A stretch of 64,000 nt of DNA from Trematomus loennbergii (taxonomy: Eukaryota > Chordata > Actinopteri > Perciformes > Nototheniidae): NCBI GenBank assembly GCA_012861695.1, contig JAAOOA010000347.1:62001-126000 (forward strand), written 5' to 3'. This document shows positions 43,140 to 64,000 of the stretch, one piece after another. Every line of letters begins with the position of its first letter. The stretch's first letter is position 1. Both the position numbers and the translations under genes were made by a program. The notes below the pieces were generated by a model, which was not told the origin of the DNA, searched no databases, and saw only the letters and a program-made list of their open reading frames with translations.

Positions 43140-44620
43140 GTACGGTGGCCGACGGGAGCGAACGTGCTACTACGGCCCAAAACATTTCCATCAGGAGGAA
43201 CGCTCTGCAGTTTCAGAAACGATGCATATATAAAAACACAAATGTGCCAAAACATATGCAAAGAAATGAAGAAACATGATCACCAACTGAGCAGTGTTAC
43301 TAAAGCTGCATAAAGGAATCCAGGGGACACTAAAGAGTGACGCACACAGCTGGGAGACCAGGGGACACTAAAGAGTGACGCACACAGCTGGGAGACCAGG
43401 GGACACTAAAGAGTGACGCACACAGCTGGGAGACCAGGGGACACTAAAGAGTGACGCACACAGCTGGAGACCAGGGGACACTAAAGAGTGACGCACACAG
43501 CTGGGAGACCAGGGGACACTAAAGAGTGACGCACACAGCTGGGGGCCAGGGGACACTAAAGCGTGACGCACACAGCTGGGAGACCAGGGGACACTAAAGA
43601 GTGACCACACAGCTGGGAGACCAGGGGACACTAAAGAGTGACGCACACAGCTGGAGACCAGGGGACACTAAAGAGTGACGCACACAGCTGGGCGACCAGG
43701 GGACAATAAAGAGTGACGCACACAGCTGGGAGACCAGGGGACAATAAAGAGTGACGCACACAGCTGGGAGACCAGGGGACCACTAAAGAGTGACGCACAC
43801 AGCTGGGAGACCAGGGGACAATAAAGAGTGACGCACACAGCTGGGAGACCAGGGGACACTAAAAGGTGACAACTGTCTCTGTTGTTGGAAACTTACCTAA
43901 AATGTTTTATGGTCTTATTTTAACAATGTGATCACATGACTCCTTCTGTTGTGTTACTGCAGATCTGCTGTAAGCTCGCTAGCTAACGTAGCTAACCTAG
44001 TCATTTCAGATATCCTGACAAACACTTACAGTTATGAGACAGACTCACTCTGAGACAGAGACAGTTGTTCAGCTTTATAATCCTGAACGTCACCAAGCGC
44101 TCCGTCCAGCTGTGTGCGTCACTCTTTAGTGTCCCCTGGTCTCCCAGCTGTGTGCGTCACTCTTTAGTGTCCCCTGGTCTCCCAGCCGGTGTGTCACCTT
44201 TTAGTGTCCCCTGGTCTCCCAGCTGTGGCGTCACCTTTAGTGTCCCCTGGTCTCCCAGCTGTGTGCGTCACCTTTTAGTGTCCCCTGGTCTCCCAGCTGT
44301 GCGTCAATCTTTAGTGTCCCCTGGTCTCCCAGCTGTGTGCGTCACCTTTTAGTGTCCCTGGTCTCCCAGCTGTGTGCGTCACTCTTTAGTGTCCCTGGTC
44401 TCCCAGCTGTGTGTGTCACCTTTTAGTGTCCCCTGGTCTCCCAGCTGTGTGCGTCACTCTTTAGTGTCCCCTGGTCTCCCAGCTGTGTGCGTCACTTTTT
44501 AGTGTCCCCTGTCTTTTGGAACATTTGTGTTTTTATATTTGCAAGCGTTTGCAAGCTGCAGCGGGTTTCTCCTAATGGAAATGTTTCTGGGCGGTTGTAG
44601 CACGTTTGCAACTATCAAAC
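43140..44620. mobile_element. Foldback-like element with 38-bp minisatellite arms (unit 2, simple form)
   Basis: Order: outer terminal repeat (about 43145-43250), minus-orientation array of about 14 units (43321-43868), asymmetric core of about 230 bp (43869-44097), plus-orientation array of about 11 units (44098-44512), inverted outer repeat (44513-44620). The arms are inverted copies of each other, so a single strand could fold into a long hairpin. No coding capacity was seen. It resembles foldback elements described in other animals only in architecture. Confidence 0.75.
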
Positions 44621-45170
44621 ACCGTATTAATTGACCTAAAATGAATTAAAACTGTCTCATGTTGCCTATAAGCATTAACAACCATTTATATACTTTGAAA
44701 GCCTAAAATCAGTCAAATGACTGAATCACACATTGTAAGGACCTGTTCAGCCAATGAGAGGTGATGTTCTCTAATGTGTTTAATCTGAATGAGTGTTTGC
44801 ATGCGCAGTGTGAAATTATTTTGGTGTTTTTTTATGTATCTTTGCCAATTCTTCACACATTCTTTGCACTTTAGTGAAAGCAGGGAAAGCAACCAAAGGG
44901 AAATGAATGGTTTGAATAAAAGGTTTCATTTATGTGGGGAGAATTTGATTTCTGCATTTTCATGTAGCGGTAATGGTGACAAATGCAATCATCAACTTAA
45001 CTATCATTAAGATTAATGTAATTTAAAAAATAATATCATTCAGTGAACTATAAGGTGCATTTTATGGTCTAGATCATATTTTCCTTTTGAATCATTTTAA
45101 ACAAGTCTCTCTATATTACAGTGGACATACAGTGAAATACAAAATAATTGATATTGCAAAGGTACGCTTT
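44621..45170 (+). other. Spacer (unit 2)
   Basis: Counterpart of 25184-25742. No gene was seen. Confidence 0.5.
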
Positions 45171-46232
45171 AAAGGTCCCTATTATGCTCTTTTCAACAAT
45201 ATATCACAGGTCTCAGATATATACAGAGCCTGTCTCTGATTGGCTGAAACACCAGACAGATCATTGCAGCATTACCATAATCCCCTCTGTTTCAGCCCTG
45301 TTTCCAAAGTGCTGATTCTGTGTCTGTTACTTTAGATGAAATAAGGAGCCCCTCCCCACGCCCCTCTGAGAGAGATTGGTTACAAAGAACTCAATGGTGC
45401 TCTAGGAGGAGATTCAGGTGATAAGGTCGGGGGGGGGGGTTACCTTGGTTGGTGATTGGCTAATGGTTACTCAAGACAAAACATTGTTAGAATCTCTTTA
45501 CACAGAGGGGACACATGTTGATGTAGAAGAGACATGAAGAAGAGGGGACACATGTTGATGTAGAAGAGACATGAAGAAGAGGGGACACATGTTGATGTAG
45601 AAGAGACATGAAGAAGAGGGGACACATGTTGATGTAGAAAGACATGAAGAAGAGGGGACACATGGTGATGTAGAAGAGACATGAAGAAGAGGGGACACAT
45701 GGTGATGTAGAAGAGACATGAAGAAGAGGGGACACATGTTGATGTAGAAAAGACATGAAGAAGAGGGGACACATGTTGATGTAGAAGAGACATGAAGAAG
45801 AGGGGACACATGTTGATGAAGAGAGACATGAAGAAGAGGGCACACATGGTGATGTAGAAGAGACATGAAGAAGAGGGGACACATGGTGATGTAGAAGAGA
45901 CATGAAGAAGAGGGGACACATGTTGATGTAGAAGAGACATGAAGAAGAGGGGACACATGTTGATGTAGAAGAGACATGAAGAAGAGGGGACACATGTTGA
46001 TGTAGAAGAGACATGAAGAAGAGGGGACACATGTTTATGTAGAAGAGACATGAAGAAGAGGGGACACATGTTGATGTAGAAGAGACATGAAGAAGAGGGG
46101 ACACATGGTGATGTAGAAGAGACATGAAGAAGAGGGGACACATGTTGATGTAGAAGAGACATGAAGAAGAGGGGACACATGTTGATGTAGAAGAGACATG
46201 AAGAAGTGGATTTTGCATAATAGGGGACCTTT
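45171..46232. mobile_element. TIR MITE with expanded 37-bp array (unit 2)
   Basis: Same TIRs as 25743-26397. The 37-bp array runs from 45507 to about 46205, close to 19 units, more than twice the unit 1 copy number. It produces minus-strand ORFs of up to 243 aa (repeating SCLFYINMCPLFFMSLLHQH) that repeat every 37 residues because three 37-bp units equal 111 nt. Confidence 0.85.
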
Positions 46233-47400
46233 TAAAATGTGTGTTTCTGTTTGTCCAATAAGAAAGAACAACATGTTATATTGTAAGCTAAGAGAAAATA
46301 AGTTATAATAATAAGATATCTGTTAGCAGTCATTTCATTCTGCAAAGCACATTTAAAGTTCAGACTGAAGGGAAAACAGAAGTTTGATGGTTTTGTTTTG
46401 TAATTATCTGTCAGGTGAATTAAATAAACCCTGTTTTTATTAATCATTTCTTATTGTTGTGTATTTATTTATTTGTAACCTTCACGTTGGATAACATCAA
46501 GATGCACCTTCATTAGATCCACGAGGAGGAAATCCAGTTATTGCAACCGGACGGAGAAAAACGCAGGTGAAGTAAAATAGAATAAGATAAATATAGAATA
46601 AAAATCCAAATGATGGAAGAGTATTTAGAGGTAAACAAGTTTACGTAAATATTGTAAATTATGATATATTGTGGGTATAAGACATAGTTGAGGCTTGGTT
46701 GTGTTATAATATAATAGTATATATATATCAATATGTATTATAGCAGAGGGGAAGTAAGTACATTTACTCAGTACTGTGCCATCATTATCATTACAGATCG
46801 CCTACCACAGGGTAAGGCTACATAAAGGGTTACACTAGCAATGCTAATTAATGCTAACTGCTAGCTAGCTGGTGAATCTGATAACATTTAAATATGTCCT
46901 CTTGCTGGAGCTTGACTCACTTTTTATTTGATCATTCCAGAATGGAGGACATTTAGACATCAAAACATTGATTAAATTAAGCCTTTTTTGTTTTCTGTGT
47001 ATTCAGTATATTTGAGAAATATAAGCCTTCAAAAAAGGATCAGTCCAGCTCAGACATCAATGGTTCTCTTTGTATCTGATGTTTCATTTGTTGTTTTTAA
47101 CAGCGCTCAATGGTGGGTTGAAATCATTAGAAATCCATTTAAAAAAGGTCTATTAACCTCTTGATCTAATTATAATTTAAACACAGTTGTGTTCGTCTTA
47201 AAGGTGGGGTAGGTAAGTTTGAGAAACCGGCTGAGATACACTTTTTGTTATATTCCATGGAATGCTCTTAACATCCCGATAGCAATCAATATCTTAAGTG
47301 CTTTGACAAAAAATCCATAAAAAAATGTCATCTGTGGAAGCCGTGGTACTGTAAAAAGCACGACCAATCATTTTAGCTGGCCCGGCTAAAATAACTGGAT
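46233..47400 (+). other. Spacer (unit 2)
   Basis: Counterpart of 26398-27579. No gene was recognised. Confidence 0.5.
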
Positions 47401-48390
47401 GGCCTACCCAGAGATGGAGTCCTGGACTCGGACTCACGCATTGATTGACGCGACTCGGACTTGGACTCGTCAATTCTCGCGCATGATGACTTGGACTCGG
47501 ACTCGTGAATTCTCGCTTACAATGACTTGGACTCGGACTCGTGAATGTTCCCCCCCATGATGACTCGGACTCGAACATTGACGCTCCGATTTGGACTCGG
47601 ACTCGAGCAGGTTTTCTCTGGAGTCTGATGTCCTCTATCCTGGCGTGTGCACCTGCGAGGCGAGTTCACATACTGGGCCCCACTATTCCAGTCTAAATAT
47701 GTCTTGAGACACACCCGCAGTGTGCTGTATGCTTTCACACATTCTGCTTCCACATTGGAAAAGAGCAGCGCAAAATGCTCGTTATGTGGAAACAATATTG
47801 AAGAGAAGAGAAGGCTCCATAACACATTACTCTAAGGATCGAGTTCAGACATATAGGCTGTCTTGAACACTATCATCAGAGTAACGTGATCGAATCAATA
47901 AATAAAGATTCAGCCATAACCCTAAAGCACATGGCTACTTAACATGCCGAATGCTAAGTAGCCATGTGCTTTCCGGGGCTTAATCTTCATCAGTAAACTG
48001 ATTTGACCGGTAAAAGTTCCTTCAAAATAAGAGTCCCGATCTTATTACTATCAAAATAAAAGTGCAAAACGAAAACGTTACCATAGGAAAATATTGGATT
48101 ACAAATATAATCACTTCTCTAAAAGGTAACATTTTAAATATAGTTAGACATATTATGGGTCATTTACAATAATAATAATAATATTAATATTAGTAATAAG
48201 CTTTATATTTGGATAGCACCTATACAAGAATTGTAGCCAAACTGGCTTCACAGCAGTTCAATAGACAGATTAGTATAACATGACAGGATAAAAGCAATGT
48301 TGAGGAGCAGCTACATTTCAACACATATATCCACGAAGATTAATACATGAAGACTTGTGACTCGGACTTGACTTGGACTCTATTCTGGAA
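47401..48390. mobile_element. hAT-like repeat with GGACTCGGACTCG array and hairpin (unit 2)
   Basis: Counterpart of 27580-28570, with one short-repeat segment fewer. The hairpin is at 47924-47972. Confidence 0.5.
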
Positions 48391-48514
48391 CATACAGTAA
48401 TATATTCAATCAATGCAGCAAGGTTATTAATCCAGAAACAAATATATATATATAATAGGGAACAATCTTATGCACCGTTAACAATAGAGTACTTAAATAC
48501 CTACACACTTTAAC

Positions 48515-49480
48515 TTAAAGTGGACCTATCATGCTATATTTAAATGATATATTGTAGGGCCATACCTATATAAGGTATATTTATACGTTTCTGTTTTCAA
48601 AATACCAAACAGATCATGCATTTAGCCATGCCTCATTTCGCTCTATGTGCTGTTTGCTGTCTACGGGTCTGATTCTGCTGACCACGCCCCCCTGCAGGAG
48701 AGGGGAGCGTGCTCTGATCAGCTGCTGGGCTGTCAGAAGAGGGGGAGAAAAAGAGATCTCCGTCCTCCGTGTTTTATTATATAGAGTTGTTATTCATTTG
48801 TTTTAAAGCTCAATAAATAACAAAGAAGACCTTTGACCGGCACTTTTCTAATTTTGTCCGGAAGATTTAAACTTTAACGGACATCTTGACCGGCGAAACA
48901 AACTGAAACTGAAACTCTGCCGCACGGTCCCCTCGTTCCTTGGAAGAGGCGGAGAGGTGGGTGTTTGTCATCTGCTGGTGGACTCACCGGAGAGAATTAC
49001 AGTGCTTGCCTCGACGGGGAGGGATTGCATTGAATTAAAGCAGCGGGAGCAAACGCTTGCCTCGGGGAGGGAGAAAAAAAGCCACAGCGGAGAATAAACA
49101 GAAGGGTAACCATGGTAACAATGGGCGGGAAGTCTTCTTCGCTGCTTTTGTGGCAGACTACAGCGCCACTTACAGGTATGGCATATGTACTACAGCGTCT
49201 CCAGCGCTTTCGAACGGCAATGGCCGTGGCTGTCTCCTCCTGATTGGTGGAGTTGGCCCAATAGCCGTAGCGCCACCGTCCTGACGTCAGGACAGTGTTC
49301 AAATCTGGATCAGTTTTATCAGATCCGTTGCAGCCCCTTTTTTAGAGATTTGGGTATGGAGGAAAATAGAGAGGGTTGTGTTTTCTGACACTTGGTGAGT
49401 TCCCTGGAACACCGGGGACACATATTCATGTAAAAGACGTACAAAAGTGCATTTTGCATGATAGGTCCCCTTTAAGTGAG
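48515..49480. mobile_element. TIR MITE upstream of gene 3, with ISRE-like motif
   Basis: Counterpart of 28696-29661, including GAAACTGAAACT at 48905-48916. Confidence 0.7.
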
Positions 49481-49677
49481 GTTTTGAATGCAAGATGTTC
49501 ACTGGGTTATTTTTTGTTATCACACTGCAGTTTTAATATGTTTATTTCAATAACTTTGTTGAGTTTGTGTTTAGCTCTATTTCTATCTCACTGAACATAG
49601 TCCCTGTGTGTGAACTGGTTCAGCTGATAAGGCTGGTTATGAAACAAGAGGAGAAGCTGCAGACAGGGAGGGAAGTT

Positions 49678-60016
<10,339 letters not shown>

Positions 60017-60254
60017 ACTAAACTACAACATTATTAAAGATCATGTTTAAAGTTAAAAAAGGATGCTTTCAGACTGAATCCAGAAGTTTCTCAAGCTGCA
60101 GTCAAAGCAGGTCATTTGAGGAATATATAAAACAATTATAAAACTGTAATAAGAATTACTCTGAATACTTTCTTTGGACATTTTATTTACACATTTTAAA
60201 CAAATATTTCAAATGTTTCTGACTTTCTATCCGAGTGCTTTTCTCATGAATTAA

Positions 60255-61366
60255 CGACTTCATTTCATTTCCATCTTTATTTCGAACAGATTAAAAAAAC
60301 AAATAAAAAATAACAAATGTGAAAAGCAGAATACCGTATTGTTAGAATACAGTATTTATCAATATTCATATAATAATAATAATAAATCATATTGTCCGAA
60401 AGGGAGCGGGAGGAAGCAAATGCTTATTAATTCCCACCCCTTACTTACCGCTGATCAATGATTATCCTTTAAATCATTTCTGCAAGTTATTCCTACTTAC
60501 ATATTTACATTTATACATACATTTACAATCATTTCTCATCTTCAATCACCTTAAATCATTCTCATAGTTTTCCAAGAAAGTGTTTCTGTACATCCTTTTA
60601 AAGTGAATTATATTTGTGCTTTGTTTGAACTCCTGCTCCAAACCGTTCCATCAAATCACCCCACAGATTGTTCTACTCATACTTCTCACAGTTGTTCTGA
60701 CCTTGAGTTGTTTCAAATGTAGATTTCCTCTCAAATTATACCCGCCCTCTCTGTCTATGAACAATGTTTGTAATTTCCTAGGAAGTAGATTATGTCTTGC
60801 TCTGTACATGATTTGTGCCGTTTTAAATGTAACCAGATCAGTAAACTTCAGTGTGTGTGACTTCAAGAATAATGAATGAGTGTGTTCAAGATATCCAACA
60901 TTATTGATTATTCTTATAGCCCTTTTTTGTAATGTGCATAACGGCTGTAGGTTGGTTTTGTAAGTGTTTCCCCAAATCTCCACACAGTAACTCAGACATG
61001 GCAATATGAGTGTATTATACAGAGCATAATGAGTTGTAGTCCAGAATGTGTCTTGCTTTCCCCAATATTGCGATAGTCTTAGCCAGTTTTGCTTTTACAT
61101 GATTGATATGAGGTTTCCAGCTGATCTTGTGCTCTCAAACCACACCAAGGAACTTCATTTCATATACTCTTTCTATGTTTATGTTATCTAGTATTAATTG
61201 CACCTGAGGATTTGTTTTATGTTTTCCAAATAGCATAATATTTGTTTTGCTTAAATTTAATGTTAATTTGTTCTTAAATCTTTTTTTTTTTCTTGTGTAT
61301 TTCATAAACAGGATATTTGATTTTTTTATAATAAATATTATTTTCTCAGCTCTGTGATAAAAAACA
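60255..61366 (-). mobile_element. LINE 3' fragment (unit 3)
   Basis: Counterpart of 9795-10910, with the 117-aa stretch at 61004-60651. Confidence 0.75.
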
Positions 61367-61640
61367 CATTTTTAAAATAAATATCCCACTTCTTGTACTT
61401 ATATCCTGATTGATGAGTCAGCAGTAAAGCAGCCAGGCGTTAACGGTCAGCTGGCATGTGTATCTGTTCATTGGCTCATATGTGTAGCATGTTTAATGGC
61501 AGTGTGTTGAAAATGGCTGACAGGTGAATATGTCAGATCTCTGTGTGTTACTCAGAGAACCGTGTGCAGTGTTTTAGAAAGTGCAGAGTTGAATTGCAGA
61601 TTGTGTGCAGAGCTGAAAATGTGTTTAGAGTTCTGTTTGA

Positions 61641-61793
61641 TTTGATCCAGCCAGTTCTGCCACAGCAAAGCATAAGGGCTCAGAGCTTGGACCTATTGTG
61701 TTCACATTATATACGCTTCCTTTAGGCAATAAGGAATCACTCGGGACATTTTCATTGTTATGCGGATGATACTCAATTATACACAATGTAGAC
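61641..61793 (+). mobile_element. LINE reverse-transcriptase palm fragment (unit 3)
   Basis: YADD relic as in unit 1. Confidence 0.6.
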
Positions 61794-62240
61794 AAAAGTA
61801 TTGGACCACCTACACATTAGAGAGATACCGCAGGTCCTTCCTTCCTGCAGCGGTCAGACTATATAACCACCACGACCCCTAGTAGACCCCCACACAACAA
61901 CACAGACTATAACACCTATTATCATTTTTTTTTTAATCTTTAATACTTTGTTGTATGCATGCTTTAGGTAACATGAAGCTGTGATTCTGATTCTGATTCT
62001 GATTCTGATTCTGATTCTGATTCTGATTCTGATCACACCTACAGGAGCTTTCAGGACATCCCATTCCAAACTCTTAGGCATTCATTTGAACTTGGTCCCC
62101 TTTGCAGCTATAACAGCTTCCACTCTTCTGGGAAGGCTTTCTACAGATCTTGGAGTGTGTCTGTGGGAAGCCCTTTCATCCAGAAGAGCATTAGTGAGGT
62201 CACACACTGATGTTGGACGAGAGGCTGGCTCTCGATCTTT
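61794..62240 (+). mobile_element. Tc1/mariner-like relic with expanded (TTCTGA)n (unit 3)
   Basis: The tract at 61983-62033 has about eight units. The LINE tail segment before it (with tgtgggactaataaaggg) has been lost. Confidence 0.5.
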
Positions 62241-62359
62241 TAAAATATTTTAAACATAGTATATGCAGTATACAAAGTCATTAAAACTAGCTGCACCTTT
62301 ACCAGCTTTGAGAACACTTTAATGATCAATCATTATAAAACATATCATATATATTATTC

Positions 62360-62745
62360 TGAAATGGATCAATCTGCACAATGAATACTTTTACTTGTGG
62401 TACTTTAACTATATTTTGATGCTAATACTTTTACTTTTACTTGTAACCGAGTATTCCTACACTCTGGTACTTCTACTTTTACTCAAGTACAAGATCTGTG
62501 TACTTCTACTTTACTCAAGTACAAGATCTGAGTACTTCTACTTTACTCAAGTACAAGATCTGAGTACTTCTACTTTACTCAAGTACAAGATCTGAGTACT
62601 TCTACTTTACTCAAGTACAAGATCTGAGTACTTACTTTACTCAAGTACAATATCTGTGTACTTCGACTTTTACTCAAGTACAAGTTCTGAGTACATCTAC
62701 TTTTACTACAAGATCTGAGTACTTCTTCTACCTCTGATAGTAGAA
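62360..62745. repeat. Inverted MITE with 30-bp minisatellite (unit 3)
   Basis: About eight units. Counterpart of 12040-12400. Confidence 0.7.
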
Positions 62746-63893
62746 AATGAATGAATACTCAGCTTTGTGTTGTACCCACCATAACCACAAGATGGCGGTA
62801 GTGACCACCGACTGTAAAATAACACCACAAATGAATGCCTTATTCTACAAGACCTTATTCTACAAGTACTAAGCCATTAGTTAAGTTTGTCCTCAATAAC
62901 CCTCTAATGAGAGCTTATTTATTGTAAGTAAGGACGTTGTTGTGCATGAGTTAGGGTCTTAATATGCTCAATATGGGCCTAATAACTCTCATAATAACAC
63001 CTAACAAATATGGTCTATTCTTATGTAACAACACATGAAACTACAAGTGTTCATTGTGTCAAAATAACTCAAAATGAGGTTTTTCTAACTCAGAATAAGT
63101 TCCCTATTTTAAAGTGAAGTCTTGTTCAAACTAATAAGCTAGTAGTTTGACTCTAATATGTAAATGATCACTAGTTGATGGTGAATATGTGTACCTTAAT
63201 CTAAAGTGTTACCTGAACTTTTTAAGAAAAATGAAGAGAAATTACACATAAAAGAGTTCTAATAACAAGTTTCTATCGTATTTTAAGATATGTGTACACA
63301 ACTCCTGTGAAGTCAAACTGCATGGTCCTTTTATCATATAGAGTGATGATAATAACATTTCATATTTAATAATATTTGAACTTTTATACAAGTGGTTTTA
63401 TAGGAAAATCCCTCTGAATGATCAAAGTGGCAGTGCATTGAGTCACATTGATTTTAGTCACATAATTGTCACTTTACGCTGATATTTGAATAACCACCAT
63501 GGATGTTTTGAAAAGTTCTCATTTATTTTATATTCCCGTGGTAGTTGTGCTACATTGGCAGCTTGTAAAACCTAAATAGGATGCTGTAGACTGAAAAACA
63601 ACCCTTTATTAATCAGAATTCGTCGTCTAATTAACACCAAAAATGAATTTTCCATCCATGACTCTGCAGCCATGTTTGGGGACAATCACAATTTTTATAT
63701 TTCTTATTGAAAATCACAAAGAATCTGCATTAATTTCCTCTCGTTCGGCTTTCATATTTTTATTGAGCAGCATAAAATAAATGTGCCACACCGTCGGGGT
63801 CCAGAGGGAATGATTTCTGACAGAAACTTGACTATTGCCCACGAAGCCACAACTGTAAACTAATCAGTTTTTATAATGTTACTTTCATACTGT
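62746..63893 (+). other. Spacer (unit 3)
   Basis: Counterpart of 41776-42931, including the same empty sites. No gene was seen. Confidence 0.55.
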
Positions 63894-64000
63894 GCTGGTC
63901 TCCCAGCTGTGTGCGTCACTCTTTAGTGTCCCCTGGTCTCCCAGCTGTGTGCGTCACTCTTTAGTGTCCCCTGGTCTCCCAGCTGTGTGCGTCACTCTTT
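63894..64000 (+). repeat. 38-bp minisatellite, plus orientation, cut by window end
   Basis: Begins abruptly after actttcatactgtg, with no TG tract, outer repeat, minus arm or core. The left half of the foldback element is missing in unit 3. Confidence 0.85.

Noticed and set aside
43368..44352. ORFs repeating SLVSPGLPAVCVT-like sequence
   Set aside because: Translations of the 38-bp minisatellite in both orientations.
45467..46218. Minus-strand ORFs of 165-243 aa with repeating FMSLLHQHVSPLLHVSST-type sequence
   Set aside because: They follow the 37-bp array exactly and all three frames are open in the same way, as expected for a tandem repeat, not a protein.

Overview
The window is vertebrate genomic DNA, almost certainly from a teleost fish. 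It has intron-split genes with GT/AG junctions, a fish-type NLR family (FISNA-NACHT exon of about 1.8 kb, single-LRR exons, short repeated N-terminal exons), a fish tRNA-derived SINE, and a dense mix of LINEs, hAT, Tc1/mariner-like and Ty3/Gypsy elements and MITEs. There is no bacterial-type gene content.

The layout is three head-to-tail copies of one segmental duplication, all on the + strand. Each unit carries one NLRC3-like gene and then a long TE-rich spacer. The gene order is: promoter with an ISRE-like motif; 5' UTR exon; short N-terminal repeat exons (PSCLSLKSD...FSNEPGPSDTK type); a C3HC4 RING-finger exon; one large FISNA-NACHT exon; one or two LRR exons after a first LRR-like exon; a 44-nt exon; and a short terminal exon. 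No B30.2/SPRY exon was seen. Gene 1 (155-9558) lacks its 5' part, which lies left of the window. Gene 2 (about 29864-38918) and gene 3 (about 49678-60016) are complete in extent. The same point in the RING-exon intron recurs at 1, 33399 and 53190, so the units are about 33.4 kb and 19.8 kb long. Unit 3 is cut by the window end.

Most of the length difference comes from insertions found only in unit 1: a PIF/Harbinger-like element (12513-13450), a hAT fragment with a BED finger (13747-14660), a young internally deleted Ty3/Gypsy element with near-identical LTRs (16386-19933), two TIR elements (20147-21828 and 22421-23983), and extra intron sequence with a duplicated LRR exon (4950-7670). A 5'-truncated LINE with a 10-bp target duplication is present in genes 1 and 3 but absent from gene 2. 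This contradicts the other differences, which group genes 2 and 3, and implies gene conversion, unequal exchange or an old polymorphism.

The most unusual structure is a foldback-like element (43140-44620 in unit 2; expanded and invaded at 15588-25183 in unit 1). Its inverted arms are arrays of a 38-bp minisatellite around an asymmetric core of about 230 bp. A second TIR element holds a 37-bp array that expanded from about 8 to about 19 copies between units.

Every gene copy has at least one frameshift in the RING to NACHT region. The lesions differ between copies, are mostly single-base indels in short runs, and occur at similar density in introns and in a Gypsy element too young to have decayed. 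Long-read assembly error is therefore a serious alternative to true pseudogenes. If expressed, the proteins would be cytosolic innate-immune NTPase receptors with a possible RING E3-ligase module. That function is inferred from domain families, not shown here.
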